In this document: one piece after another, positions 29,343-38,931 of the stretch
Layout of the letters: the number at the start of each line of letters is the position of its first letter
Position numbering within the stretch: position 1 is the stretch's first letter
Source: Methanosarcina sp. UBA5
Lineage (GTDB): Archaea > Halobacteriota > Methanosarcinia > Methanosarcinales > Methanosarcinaceae
Length of the DNA stretch: 64,000 nucleotides
NCBI RefSeq assembly: GCF_002505485.1
Contig: NZ_DAVG01000076.1
Coordinates: 535-64,534 of the forward strand
Direction of reading: 5' to 3'
The notes under the pieces: model-generated
Told to the model about the DNA's origin: nothing
Databases searched by the model: none
What the model saw: only the letters and a program-made list of their open reading frames with translations
Position numbers and translations under genes: made by a program

Positions 29343-29504
29343 TCATGCTTCTAGTGCAGTGTTGCAGGCTCCAAATCTTTTACAATCCCTGAGGCGCTCT
29401 GCGTATTCTCCTTTTTCTGTTATTCCAAACAAATTTTGGAGTATTTCGATCCATCGAGAGCGGACTTCTTTGCAATCAATGCTAGGAAGAATAAGAACCC
29501 GCAT
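29343..29504 (-). CDS. small hypothetical protein (tentative)
   Basis: A 53-residue frame from ATG 29504 with protein-like composition (EVRSRWIEILQNLFGITEKG, then two Cys near the end). It has no ribosome binding site and could be a remnant. It lies tail-to-tail with the propeller gene. No family recognised. Confidence 0.35.
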   Translation of the reverse strand: MRVLILPSIDCKEVRSRWIEILQNLFGITEKGEYAERLRDCKRFGACNTALEA

Positions 29505-29785
29505 TCAATTAATAACAATACTAAAAATTCATGCATTTTGTTTAAATGTTTTAGTCAAACCTTATTTTAACTCCATATGCCGAGAAAAGATCACTTTGCT
29601 ATACAAAAATAGCTATGCTACTTTATTTCTTGCTTGTTTTCTATTATTAAAGTGTCCTTAATAAGAATTGCTTAGCTATAACGTAACTTTTTTAAATTAA
29701 TAATTAAGTAAAAAAGCATATATAGTAATACATACGATAAATAATGTAATATTTATGAACGAAGTTAAACTATCTGGTGGGTGAT
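29505..29785. promoter_or_regulatory. nikR upstream region
   Basis: AT-rich. TATA-like sequence near 29715-29725 and an imperfect inverted repeat around GTAATACAT...ATGTAATA (29729-29752) that could be an autoregulatory site. This is a guess from symmetry only. Confidence 0.25.
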
Positions 29786-30205
29786 ATGATAGAAATAGAA
29801 CTTATGAGGATAGGGGTCTCTCTTCCCGACACTCTTCTGAGTAAATTTGATGAAATCGTTGAGAAAAGAGGTTATTCTTCCCGCTCGGAAGGCGTGAGAG
29901 ATGCTATCAGGAATTATATTTCTCATTACGAATGGATAAATGACGTTAAAGGCGATCGTACAGGAACAATTGCGGTTATCTATGATAACACGAGAAAAGG
30001 CCTTTCAAATGTTTTAATAAATATCCAGCACAATTATTCTCACCTGATAAGATCTTCAATGCATGTTTACCTTGATCGTGAAAATTGTTTTGAACTAATT
30101 TTTCTCAATGGAAAAGGTGAAGATATAACGGAACTTGCTGAATCCATAATAGCCTTGAAAGGAGTTAAATTCTCAAAACTTACAACCATATCTTTAAATA
30201 AATAA
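29786..30205 (+). CDS. nikR: NikR-type nickel-responsive regulator (variant metal site)
   Basis: A 139-residue regulator; ATG 29786 is preferred because GGTGG lies 5 nt upstream. The N-terminal ribbon-helix-helix is RIGVSLPDTLLSKFDEIVEK plus RGYSSRSEGVRDAIRNYI. The C-terminal ACT-like nickel-binding half has GTIAVIYDN, QHNYSHL, MHVYL and RENCFE. Compared with E. coli NikR (His76, His87, His89, Cys95), the His76, His87 and Cys95 equivalents are present but the His89 position is Tyr. Ni regulation makes sense in a methanogen with [NiFe] hydrogenase (frh operon 15 kb away), but altered metal preference is possible. Confidence 0.85.
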   Translation: MIEIELMRIGVSLPDTLLSKFDEIVEKRGYSSRSEGVRDAIRNYISHYEWINDVKGDRTGTIAVIYDNTRKGLSNVLINIQHNYSHLIRSSMHVYLDRENCFELIFLNGKGEDITELAESIIALKGVKFSKLTTISLNK

Positions 30206-30596
30206 TTATATAAATAAACATAGCCTTCCTTTTTAAGAGGCTCCTGCCTGGATGAATTTATAAATTATTGACATACTGAATAAAATAGGGAATTTTTAAT
30301 TTTAATTTGAACGCGAAAACACCTGAAATTCCCCACCTGCTGCACATACAGGTGAAGAATTCAGGAGTTGTGCTTTCAATTCACAGATTTAGGAGGCTTT
30401 TCTATTTTTGTCTGTTTGTCTGTTCGCTTAGACATAGATGAATATGATGAACTTATATTTAATACTTTTCGTTATTTTTATCATATTTAATGTTATTATA
30501 TCAACCATATGTATTACCAATATAAGGTCAACATCAAGAAAAAAGTATCTTAACTTTTATAGTAGCTGAAAAGTATGAAGTCAATAAGAAAGAAAC
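30206..30596. other. intergenic region
   Basis: AT-rich, no gene seen. A GC-richer patch around 30318-30365 (ACCTGAAATTCCCCACCTGC and the later CAGGTG) can form a short hairpin. Confidence 0.4.
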
Positions 30597-30821
30597 TTTC
30601 ATAACCCCTTTAAGCAACACTATAACCTGATTAAAAACGACCTTCCTCTTTATAGTTTGAAACCTGACCAAGTATCAAGGTTTTTAAATGAAGCGGGTTT
30701 TGAGATGATTAATATTGAGCGTATGGATGCCCTATGTCGTTCTGCTAGGAAAAAAGGGAACTTGCTGGATAAGCTCGACTATGCCCATCCTATATACCCT
30801 ATAAATGCTGTTAAAAAGTGA
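30597..30821 (+). pseudogene. methyltransferase C-terminal remnant
   Basis: A frame reads YNLIKNDLPLYSLKPDQVSR then FLNEAGFEMINIERMD and ends at TGA. This is the usual end of a type-11 SAM methyltransferase, with the body missing. An in-frame stop lies just upstream. Confidence 0.5.
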
Positions 30822-31261
30822 TTTTTATATTCTTGGACTTGTGAAGTAAGAGGTCCTACTCTATCTTTCAGATTTTACTCTACCATAGATCATTAAGGTC
30901 CTTAAAAAATGGTCCAATTTTTAGGATTAGTGAGCTTTATTACTATGGGAGCGCAGAGGGTCACGAATACCCTGACCTTTACAGGTTGCCCGATAATTAC
31001 TAATGGTAACAATTTAATTTCTTCTTTTTCGATTTAAAGGCTTTGTACACCTTATTTTTTGTATGTTTTTGCTCTGAAATTGAATTGTCGGACAGCCTGT
31101 TTAGGGTGGGGTGGCCGCATGCAATTTAATTTTTACAGAAAAGTTATTTTTATCCTGGAGCCTATCCGAAAAGTCAATAATGAATGTTGTAAAGATACAT
31201 TAGGTCATAACAAATTCAGCTGGATAGCTCATTCAATTGTCTGCTAAAAGGAAGGAAAAAA
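30822..31261. other. intergenic region
   Basis: No credible gene. A partial MITE-like end (GAGCCTATCCGAAAAGT) lies at 31158-31174, the same as the terminal repeat of the element at 31666-31795. Confidence 0.5.
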
Positions 31262-31561
31262 ATGTCCGTTTATATGATAATCGAAATCAAAGTCATGAAT
31301 CATGAAATGTATACTAAATATGTAGAAAAAGTTCCAGAAATTGTAAAAAATTACGGAGGCAGGTATCTGGTTAGGGGAAATGAGGTTATTCCAATGTTTG
31401 GAAATTGGAATCCCGAGAGAATAGTCATAATTGAGTTTGAAACCGAAGAACAGTTAAAAAATTGCTTTAATTCTGCGGAATACCTGAAGATTGCACCCTT
31501 CAGAGAGAATTCTACGATTACAAAATCAGTAATAGTCAAAGGATATTTGCCATCAGAATAA
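31262..31561 (+). CDS. DUF1330 family protein
   Basis: A 99-residue protein starting at ATG 31262 behind AAGGAAGGA. It has the dimeric alpha/beta-barrel (ferredoxin-like) fold pattern of DUF1330: YMIIEIKVMN, YVEKVPEIVKNYGGRYLVRG and the characteristic ERIVIIEFET. The family function is unknown. Confidence 0.85.
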   Translation: MSVYMIIEIKVMNHEMYTKYVEKVPEIVKNYGGRYLVRGNEVIPMFGNWNPERIVIIEFETEEQLKNCFNSAEYLKIAPFRENSTITKSVIVKGYLPSE

Positions 31562-31665
31562 TTTCAATTTCAGCTAGAATCTAAAATATGCTGTTTTTAA
31601 ACTGACTTATCATTTTTAACCAATTTGTAGTATTTGGGAGACAACTCACGGACGAGATCGATTAA

Positions 31666-31795
31666 GAGCCTACACGAAAAGCCAATCGTGGTATGTTGTA
31701 AATTTCACAACATGCCTAGAATATTGAGTATTTGTTCCGGTTCTATATATTGCCTATTGATATTAGTAGGTCCATAACACTTTTCGGATAGGCTC
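31666..31795. repeat. MITE-like element, GAGCCTATCCGAAAAG family
   Basis: A 130-bp non-coding element with inverted ends GAGCCTACACGAAAAG and CTTTTCGGATAGGCTC. A further copy of the left end occurs at 31158. The ends resemble those of the GAGCTNATCCCAAAAC elements. Confidence 0.6.
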
Positions 31796-31863
31796 CTGAA
31801 TTAAATCATACCGTGAAGGCATATATCTACATATGGACTCAAAAAGCCATTGAAGGTGACTAA

Positions 31864-31956
31864 ATTGGAAAATGTGAAAGTTGCGGAAAAGAAGTTGAGA
31901 ATTCAATAAAAATCAAAGGGCAAAAGCTTTGCATTGAATGTCCCGTTAAAGCCTAA
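31864..31956 (+). CDS. 30-residue zinc-ribbon mini-protein with apparent ATT start
   Basis: The frame reads IGKCESCGKEVENSIKIKGQ then KLCIECPVKA and a stop. Two CxxC pairs 15 residues apart make a tiny zinc ribbon. An in-frame TAA directly precedes it (31861-31863), so translation must begin at ATT 31864, four nt after AAGGTGA (31853-31859); no other start exists in this frame before the first Cys. A TTG overlapping the ATT lies in a different, meaningless frame. It is reminiscent of the CxxC-x17-CxxC proteins at 50-55 kb, but much shorter. Confidence 0.45.
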   Translation: MGKCESCGKEVENSIKIKGQKLCIECPVKA

Positions 31957-32464
31957 AAAGACATTGACCCCGACAGTCTTAATTTCAGTTCATGCATATA
32001 ATTATTATCAGAACAGACTTTTCAGCTCTCCTTTTTTTAAAGTCTGCCGTGTCTTTTCTTTAAAATCTGGCTTTTTGGATTTTTTTGGATTTTTTGTCCA
32101 GCAATTTGAACATTAGTAGCTTTGAGCCTGCCAAAAATAATTCTTTGCACAATTTTTCCTTTTCCTTCTGGATCGATTTCCCCCAATATTTACCCCCTGG
32201 AGGTTTCACAGGCATTGGATTGCTCGGTCATTATTTTCAGACAGAAGCAATATAAGAGCCAGATAAAGCCAGATATATACTAGCTTAATTTCCTGAAAAG
32301 CTGAAATGGTTACGTTAAAATAAATCGCTTATGTTATACTGTTCATTACTTTAGTTCTTTGACATTACGGTAGAGAAAAATTAATCATAGGGCAAGTATA
32401 ATTTAAGCCAGATATAATTAAAAATGTGATATTCTTATTCCAAATTATTTTTGGAGTGTCCTTC
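31957..32464. other. galU upstream region
   Basis: Non-coding and T-rich around 32020-32100. The galU promoter should lie in the last 150 nt. Nothing else is recognised. Confidence 0.4.
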
Positions 32465-33397
32465 TTGACCGTTAAAAAAGCGCTTATTCCGGCGGCTGGC
32501 CTTGGAACCCGTTTCCTGCCTGCCACCAAGTCGATGCCTAAAGAAATGCTTCCTATTATTGACACACCTGTGATCCACTACGTTGTAGAAGAAGCCATTG
32601 CCTCGGGAATTGAGGATATTATCATTATCACAGGCAGAGGTAAAAGGGCAATTGAAGACTATTTCGACGATTCTCCTGAACTCGAGATGCACCTTGCTAA
32701 AAAGCATAATACTGAACTTCTTAAGCTTGTCAGGGACGTTTCTTCCCTTGTGGATATTCACTATATCCGCCAGAAAGAGCCAAACGGGCTCGGGGATGCA
32801 GTCCTCAGGGCAGAAAACCATATTGGAGACGAACCTTTTGCCGTGCTCTTAGGGGATGACATCATTGTGAATGACAAGCCCTGCACTGCTCAGCTCATTG
32901 AAAATTTTGAAAAATACGGGAGATCTACACTCGCAGTAGAAGAAGTTCCTTATGACAAACTAAGCAGCTACGGAATTATAAAGGGAAAGCCACTCTGCGA
33001 GTCACTCTATATGCTTGAGGACATTGTCGAAAAACCGTCTCCTGAAAATGCTCCTTCCAATCTGGGCGCAATAGGCCGCTACGTTTTTACCCCTGAAATA
33101 TTTGACTGTATAAAAGAAGTCGGGACCGGGGTAGGAAACGAAATCCAGCTTACTGACGGGATCCGGGCCCTTAACAGGTCGCAGATAATCTATGCCTGCA
33201 GGTTCAAAGGGAAAAGGTTCGATACAGGTGACAGGCTAGGGTACGTAAAATCAATAGTGGATTTCGCTCTTGCAAACGAAAACCTCAGGGAAGACGTACT
33301 CGAATACCTGAGGAAAATCCTTGAAGCCGAAGATGGCACAGAACAGGGGAAAGTCGATATGATAAAAGAGCCGTCGGTTGACAAGATCACAACTTGA
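32465..33397 (+). CDS. galU: UTP--glucose-1-phosphate uridylyltransferase
   Basis: A 310-residue nucleotidyltransferase making UDP-glucose for surface polysaccharides and glycosylation. The GalU hallmark is KKALIPAAGLGTRFLPATKS at the N-terminus, followed by KEMLPI and EKP later (sugar-nucleotide contacts), YGII and EIQLTDGI. TTG 32465 is preferred to the upstream start because GGAGTG is 6 nt before it and it gives the family's usual length. It may supply precursors for the synthase at 2403. Confidence 0.95.
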   Translation: MTVKKALIPAAGLGTRFLPATKSMPKEMLPIIDTPVIHYVVEEAIASGIEDIIIITGRGKRAIEDYFDDSPELEMHLAKKHNTELLKLVRDVSSLVDIHYIRQKEPNGLGDAVLRAENHIGDEPFAVLLGDDIIVNDKPCTAQLIENFEKYGRSTLAVEEVPYDKLSSYGIIKGKPLCESLYMLEDIVEKPSPENAPSNLGAIGRYVFTPEIFDCIKEVGTGVGNEIQLTDGIRALNRSQIIYACRFKGKRFDTGDRLGYVKSIVDFALANENLREDVLEYLRKILEAEDGTEQGKVDMIKEPSVDKITT

Positions 33398-33774
33398 GAG
33401 TGTGGGAATTTCGGCGAAGAATGAGAAATTGAGCGAAAAGTCAGAACTTAAAAAATGAGATCGAGGTTATATGGTATTGCCTTGAAGTTTCTCCTGCCTT
33501 GGAGTTTCTCATATTTCACTCCGCACACACGTGAAAGATATTTCCCAAAGTTATAAAGTTCGCTTATTAATAAAGGAAAAACTCCTAGTCTTTATCACTG
33601 GACATTCTCTTTGTCAAGATTTCAAGTGCTGTGAAGCATAAGACTGTTGATTATATCTTGAGAGTAAGAGAGAGGTAAAAGAGGGGAAAAAAGAAGAGAA
33701 GTAAAGACAAGTAATTATAATGTTAGAAAAGTTGAAAAGATAATAAAAAAATAATTAAAAGGACGAAGGCCCTT
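33398..33774. other. intergenic region between convergent galU and mch
   Basis: A T-rich then A/G-rich stretch between two converging genes. It should hold both transcription terminators, but no clear hairpin with a T-run stands out. Confidence 0.4.
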
Positions 33775-34740
33775 TTAAACCTGCCTGATTCCGAAGGACT
33801 GAAGCAGGATTTCAGGATAGAGCCCGCCGCTGGAGATAGTTTTAGTGCTCTTAAGGTCATTTACCGTAAGCCTTGCAGGGGCAAACATTCCCGCGTCAAC
33901 CTTAAAGAAGTCAAAGTCTGCTTCTTTAAAGGTCTGGTAGAAAGGCTTTCCAAAGTTTCGGGAGGTTGTGGAAGGCACCTTCTTTACGAATTCCTCAAGT
34001 TCTGTCAATTCTCCGTCGAAGCGGACCGTATAGTTGGTTTCCCCACAGTAGATCACACAATCATTGGTCGAGCCCATGCACTGTACATCATTTCCGACAA
34101 CAGGAGCAATTGGAGCAACCCCATATCCACTTTTAATGCAGTTGATGTCAAAACCGACGGATTCAAACTTATGGATTCCAGTCTCTACAACGCGGGCCGA
34201 GATCTGGACAGAACCAGCAATAGAGGCAGTAGGAGCAACAGCAATCATTACATTCTCAGGGTCTACGCTGCAGTGTTTTGCAATATACTCAGCAACTCTC
34301 TCATCAGGAAGCTTATCGGATTCCATGACAAGGACTGCGGCTTCAAAGTCATCTTCATACCCGATTTCCTCATAGAGCTCTTTAGGTTTTAAGCCAAGGG
34401 CACGTGCAGGGCCCGAACCCATTCCAAAGTAATTGCCTACGGAGATTCTCCAGCCTGCATACTGCGAAGCCATACAGGCAATTACAGGATTGTCAGTAGC
34501 TACTTGGATAGCAGGCCATTTGAGACCGTTCAGGTCAAAAGTAGTGTATTTAAGATCGGCCAGATCTGCTAGGCAGAGCCTCGCGAGGTACATTCCAACT
34601 TCATATCCGCCCTCTGCTTTAACTCCACAATCAATAACCGTAGCCCCATTATTGAGCTTGAATACTTCAGTTTTCAGGTCTTCGCTCCAGTCGAGCATCT
34701 CTTCGATGACGTATGATCCCATTTCGTTGACGCTTATCAA
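33775..34740 (-). CDS. mch: methenyltetrahydromethanopterin cyclohydrolase
   Basis: A 321-residue cytoplasmic enzyme that converts 5-formyl-H4MPT (or H4SPT) to methenyl-H4MPT in methanogenesis. The family-typical sequence SVNEMGSYVIEEM opens the protein; NNGATVIDCGVKAEGGYEVG, GNYFGMGSGPARAL and VAPTASIAGSVQISARVVET follow. TTG 34740 is the start, with GGTGA four nt upstream. It is monocistronic. Confidence 0.97.
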   Translation of the reverse strand: MISVNEMGSYVIEEMLDWSEDLKTEVFKLNNGATVIDCGVKAEGGYEVGMYLARLCLADLADLKYTTFDLNGLKWPAIQVATDNPVIACMASQYAGWRISVGNYFGMGSGPARALGLKPKELYEEIGYEDDFEAAVLVMESDKLPDERVAEYIAKHCSVDPENVMIAVAPTASIAGSVQISARVVETGIHKFESVGFDINCIKSGYGVAPIAPVVGNDVQCMGSTNDCVIYCGETNYTVRFDGELTELEEFVKKVPSTTSRNFGKPFYQTFKEADFDFFKVDAGMFAPARLTVNDLKSTKTISSGGLYPEILLQSFGIRQV

Positions 34741-35248
34741 ATTATCACCTTTACTACTGTCTCCGGGATAAACAGGAATATAATTCTCACTCAGTAAGGA
34801 AGTAAATTCTTATCTGCCTTTATTGCGGAGGAGGACACTGTTTATCGGTCAGAGAATTGTTTATAAAGAACATTGCTTGTAAAGAAAAATCTCAATCAGA
34901 GTTACTTATCGTTCAGAGAATCGGAAATTAATCGGGGACAGTTTACCCGGATGAAGGTCCAGCCCATTGATCAGGGTTAACAGACAAGATTATTTACCGA
35001 TAAAAGGTATCCAGCCGATCGAGAGTATTACCGGAATAAGATAGAGTAATTCTTTCCTGTAATTACCTTTTTCCTGTAATTTTTTCTTTCTTGTGATTTT
35101 TTTTCTTTCCTGTGATTTGCTATCCGTATAGGAAAAATCCAATATATAGATACTGTTTTATTATCTTAATTATATTATTTTAATCTTAGATATAATAAAT
35201 ATTACTATCTTAACAACATCATTCCGTTATTTGATCACATATCTTATG
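34741..35248. other. mch upstream region
   Basis: Non-coding. The minus-strand mch promoter should lie here. It contains repeated short words (TTCCTGTAATT, TTCCTGTGATTT near 35050-35125), of unclear meaning. Confidence 0.45.
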
Positions 35249-35367
35249 TAGGACTTACGCAGTTGAACTGAAAAATCAACAGCATCAGACAGGTAACTGT
35301 TTAAACCGTGACTTTAATCAACAGTCTTTGCCGTAATTGATTTTATTCCTCAAGTGCGTAAGTCCTA
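35249..35367. repeat. MITE-like element with TAGGACTTACGCA ends
   Basis: A 119-bp element with 18-bp inverted ends TAGGACTTACGCAGTTGA and TCAAGTGCGTAAGTCCTA (one mismatch). A 5-bp direct duplication TTATG flanks it, as left by transposition. A solo end GCGTAAGTCCTA is found at 37756-37767. Confidence 0.75.
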
Positions 35368-35412
35368 TTATGATCTACTCATAAGATTTTACTTATACTC
35401 ATAACATTTTGC

Positions 35413-36618
35413 TTATTTCAACTGTATTATGAAAATTCTGTCATTTTTTCGAACGGGCACTCCAACAGCAAGGCCAACGGTATCTCCTTTTTCAGCCCTT
35501 TCAACGGTCTCGCCTTTTTTCTTCAGGGAACGGACTTGCTGCCTCAAATAAGTCGTATTTCCTTCAATTACGATCTCGTCTCCAACCGAAATTCCGTCTT
35601 CTAGAAGACTGACGGCTGCAGCTTGCTGTTTTGGATAATAATTTTCAATAATTCCCACAGCCCTGCGTTGCTTTTCCGAGGCATTCATATCTTTTTCAGG
35701 AGAAAAGCCTTCAAGACCCGGAACCCCAAAGTAAAAGCCAGTTGAAAAGCCCCTGTTATAGACCGAAGCAAGTTCACGCTTCCAAGCTTCTATTTTCTCA
35801 GGAGTATAGTTTTCTTCTATGCAGGCGTCGATAGCTTCCCTGTAACAGCGGGAAACCGTTTCAATGTATCCAGGGTCTCGCAGCCGCCCTTCCACTTTAA
35901 AGGCAGCTATGCCCGCTTCAAGGAGCTCGGGAATATGCCCTATCATACAGAGATCTTTTGCACTTAGAAGATATTTTCCAAGGCTTGCAGCAACAAGCCC
36001 GTTTTCTCCATGAAGTTCCCACTCCCAGCGGCAAGGCTGAGTGCATTCTCCGCAATTTCCGGATTTTCCAAGAACGTAAGCTGACAGATGGCATCGGCCT
36101 GAGACTGCCATGCACATTGCGCCGTGGACGAAAGTTTCAATTTCTACTTCAGTCTGCTGGCTTATCTTCCGTATTTCTTCAAGGGAAAGCTCTCTTGAAA
36201 GCACAATCCTTTCGGCCCCGAGATTTCTGTAGAAATTTGCAGTTTCATGGTTGGTAATATTTGCCTGCGTGGAGATGTGAATTCGAAGCCCCGCTTTCCG
36301 TGCTCTGAGAATTACAGTCGGGTCCCAGGCAATAACTGCGTCTACTCCAGCATTCGCAGCTGCAGTTATCACATCCGATGCATCTCCGAGCTTTTCCTCA
36401 TTTACTGTCGAGTTTACAGCCAGATAGGCCTTGAGCCCTCTAGTTTTTACCTCCGAGACAAAATTGTCAAGAGTCTCCAGAGTAATTTCTTTTGCTTTTG
36501 CCCTCAGGCTGAGCCTGTCGGTTGAAAAGTAGACAGCATCTGCATATCCTGAGCAGGCCTTAAGCCCTGAAAGGTTCCTGACCCCTACAAGGAGTTCAGG
36601 TTTTGAACTTTTATGCAT
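35413..36618 (-). CDS. U32 family (YhbU/RlhA-like) protein
   Basis: About 401 residues from ATG 36618 (a GTG five codons upstream is also possible). The U32 signature ETFVHGAMCMAVSGRCHLS is complete, followed by the Cys-containing CGECTQPC and the downstream KVEGRLRDPGYIE. Members are not typical peptidases; bacterial relatives with a [4Fe-4S] cluster carry out O2-independent hydroxylation of rRNA or quinones. The C-terminal beta-barrel (from about 320, VGIIENYYP) fits a substrate-binding domain. The archaeal substrate is unknown. Confidence 0.9.
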   Translation of the reverse strand: MHKSSKPELLVGVRNLSGLKACSGYADAVYFSTDRLSLRAKAKEITLETLDNFVSEVKTRGLKAYLAVNSTVNEEKLGDASDVITAAANAGVDAVIAWDPTVILRARKAGLRIHISTQANITNHETANFYRNLGAERIVLSRELSLEEIRKISQQTEVEIETFVHGAMCMAVSGRCHLSAYVLGKSGNCGECTQPCRWEWELHGENGLVAASLGKYLLSAKDLCMIGHIPELLEAGIAAFKVEGRLRDPGYIETVSRCYREAIDACIEENYTPEKIEAWKRELASVYNRGFSTGFYFGVPGLEGFSPEKDMNASEKQRRAVGIIENYYPKQQAAAVSLLEDGISVGDEIVIEGNTTYLRQQVRSLKKKGETVERAEKGDTVGLAVGVPVRKNDRIFIIQLK

Positions 36619-36860
36619 GAAGACAGAAAACACCTATATTTCATTTAAAATATCTTGTTGCTCTACACAGTTTAACAAAATTAGTAGAAAACGTCAACTT
36701 ATAGCAGTTAGTAGTAAGACTCGCGGGTTTACGGAAAACTTATATAAATGGAGAGCATTTTCCAAAATGGGGATTAAGGTAAATTTGGAGAAATAGCTTT
36801 TGTTAATAAACAAAGGCAAGAATAAATTACTGTTACTATAATCGAAGATAGGGGGATATA

Positions 36861-36962
36861 ATGGAATACGAACTCGAAGAAGTCGAGAGAGATTACATAG
36901 AATTTAGAAAAGAAATGGGAGAAGAATTCATAATCATCGCTAAAATTATCAAAAAGGTCTAA
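36861..36962 (+). CDS. 33-residue acidic/amphipathic small protein
   Basis: ATG 36861 follows AGGGGGAT at normal spacing, and a TATA-like box lies at 36736-36748. The protein has a Glu/Tyr-rich first half (YELEEVERDYIEF) and ends in an Ile-rich basic helix (IIIAKIIKKV). It is too short to place in a family; good signals make it a plausible gene. Confidence 0.45.
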   Translation: MEYELEEVERDYIEFRKEMGEEFIIIAKIIKKV

Positions 36963-36998
36963 GCGGAAAGGGAGCTCCTAAAAGTTATTAAGGGTAAG

Positions 36999-37120
36999 AT
37001 TTATAGTTACGTTGTTGTGCATAACATCATTATAGAATTATAAAATTATAAATCTATGTAGTGATGTTACACTTATTTTTTGATGTTAAGCTTATTTTTA
37101 CCACTAGATTTTGGAACTGA
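36999..37120. repeat. dispersed repeat ending in GATTTTGGAACTGA, copy 2
   Basis: It matches 18395-18502 in the blocks AAATCTATGTAGTGATGTTA and GATTTTGGAACTGA, with a short insertion between them. Confidence 0.45.
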
Positions 37121-37227
37121 GTCCTTTTCTTCGACATTTTTAACTGATTTTTGCATATTTTTTCATTCCCAACTATATATAATTTTTTATTCTTAACCGT
37201 TAATAGTTTTTTATCGCTTAGAGGCTG

Positions 37228-37657
37228 TCTTAAAATTAAATACTGCATGTAATCATATCGTTCGCTAGTGTCAGAACAAATTAAAAGAATTCCTTATCCT
37301 AGTGATTTATCTTATCGAGAATGGGAACTAATCAAGCCTTATTTCCCTAATTTCAAGACGAATAAAGGTCGAAAACGTGTTCATCCTTATCGCGAAATCT
37401 TGAATGCCATCTTCTATTTGTTACGTTCTGGTTGTGCCTGTCGAATGTTACCCCACGAATTTCCACCTTGGAAAACTGTCTACCACTATTTCCGTCTTTG
37501 GCGACTTACTGGATTTTGGGAACGTATAAATGCTGCACTGAGAACTGAACTGAGAATGGCATATGGCAGAGAATCAGAACCTAGTGCAGCTATTTTAGAT
37601 AGTCAATCCGTTAAAACTACAGAAACTCCGGGAATGCATGGTTTGAGACAAAATTAA
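37228..37657 (+). mobile_element. truncated IS5-family insertion sequence
   Basis: The left end GAGGCTGTCTTAAAAT is followed by a transposase frame from GTG 37268 of 129 residues: YPSDLSYREWELIKPYFP, GRKRVHPYREILNAIFYLLR and PPWKTVYHYFRLWR are the IS5-type N-terminal domain, and AAILDSQSVKTTE is the first catalytic Asp. The frame ends in GLRQN; the remaining DDE residues and the right end are missing, so it is inactive. Confidence 0.85.
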
Positions 37658-37973
37658 GTATTACAAGAAATGCTGTAAGTCAATATCCCAGAAATCCAAT
37701 CTATAAATTAGATTAAAAAGTAAAAAACTAGAAAGTCGCCTGCAAAGCAGGCAAATGCGTAAGTCCTAAGAATAGATGGGATGAAGACTTTTCTTGTGAA
37801 CCATTGAATAAAAATCAAAATTGGTATGAGTAGTTATTCGGAACTAAAGTAAATCGGAACTACTGCACGATCCATTGTCAGCCAGGTAAAGGTTCTGAAA
37901 TGAGATTTCCGAATATTCCTGGCGTCAATCCGCTTGCGTTAATTTGATGTACCAGTAGGGCACGAGTCTTTGT
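37658..37973. other. region behind the broken IS
   Basis: Non-coding. It includes a small GC hairpin (GTCGCCTGCAAAGCAGGC, near 37735-37752) and then a solo end GCGTAAGTCCTA (37756-37767) of the element family at 35249, which suggests nested insertions and deletions. Confidence 0.5.
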
Positions 37974-38780
37974 ATGGAAGCTTCCAGCACAGAAAATAAG
38001 CCGGAGTCCGAAAAAACAAGCTATCAGCGCCTTCTTATTGCCGGTCTCAAGAAAGAAATAGAAATGGCTCGCAAACTTGACCCCGAAAAGCTTGCAGATG
38101 AAATCCGGAAAATCGGGTTCTTCTGCCAGCACTGTGGAAAATGCTGCAGGCGAGCTTTCGGGGATAACAGGGTAGCGGTGATTCCTTCCGAAATTGAAAG
38201 AATCCGGGAATATACAGGCCTCTCAAAACTGGAGATTGCAGGAGCGTTTGTGACTGAGGGCTCTATCCAGGATGGGACAGGGGAGTTTGAAGAAAAAGGT
38301 TTAGAAATGCCATTCAGGCCATCGGGGGAAAATGAAGAGTCGTTTTCTCCGGAACTTCTTGAATCTCTTATAGATTGTATCGATTATGAAGGCAAGATTC
38401 ACGCCTTTGGATGGATACTAAGACGAAAGAGAAACGGAGACTGCATTTTCCTTGAAAGAGATATACACAAATGCCGGATCTATCCAGTGCGCCCTATGCT
38501 CTGCAGCACTTATCCGTTTTATATCGAAGGGCTGAGATTACAGACCTGCGAATGTGAAGGTCTTGGGTCCCCGATCTCTGTAGAAGAGAGCCGAAAAATG
38601 GCAGAGGATCTCCTCTTCAGGTATATTTCGGAACTTGAGGATATGCTTGGCATGTATGAAAACTTCGTAGACTTCAGGAGAGGGGAAAAGGGCCTCGAAC
38701 TTGCAAAAACGAGCCTGGAGAAAGGCACATGTACCTGTATAGTTCACGATAGTCGGGGAAGTATTGAAATTAGCGATTAA
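37974..38780 (+). CDS. YkgJ-type cysteine cluster protein
   Basis: A 268-residue protein with a putative zinc- or iron-chelating domain (PF03692 type): FFCQHCGKCCRRAFGDNRVA near 50-70, with later cysteines in KCRIYPVRPMLCSTYPF and QTCECEG. Related proteins are common in methanogens; the function is unknown, perhaps Fe-S or metal handling. The start is ATG 37974. It ends 151 nt before the dehydratase gene on the same strand. Confidence 0.85.
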   Translation: MEASSTENKPESEKTSYQRLLIAGLKKEIEMARKLDPEKLADEIRKIGFFCQHCGKCCRRAFGDNRVAVIPSEIERIREYTGLSKLEIAGAFVTEGSIQDGTGEFEEKGLEMPFRPSGENEESFSPELLESLIDCIDYEGKIHAFGWILRRKRNGDCIFLERDIHKCRIYPVRPMLCSTYPFYIEGLRLQTCECEGLGSPISVEESRKMAEDLLFRYISELEDMLGMYENFVDFRRGEKGLELAKTSLEKGTCTCIVHDSRGSIEISD

Positions 38781-38931
38781 GAGCAAGGAGTTACAAAGCT
38801 TCAAACTTTTCAGGCTAAACTGCTCTTATTTTCACTTACCCAGTTTTTCCATAACCCTGAGAGATTTTTAAATCCTTGCCGACCTGCATCATCAATTAAG
38901 TTTATTTATTAGAAAGAGCCAGTTATTTCCC

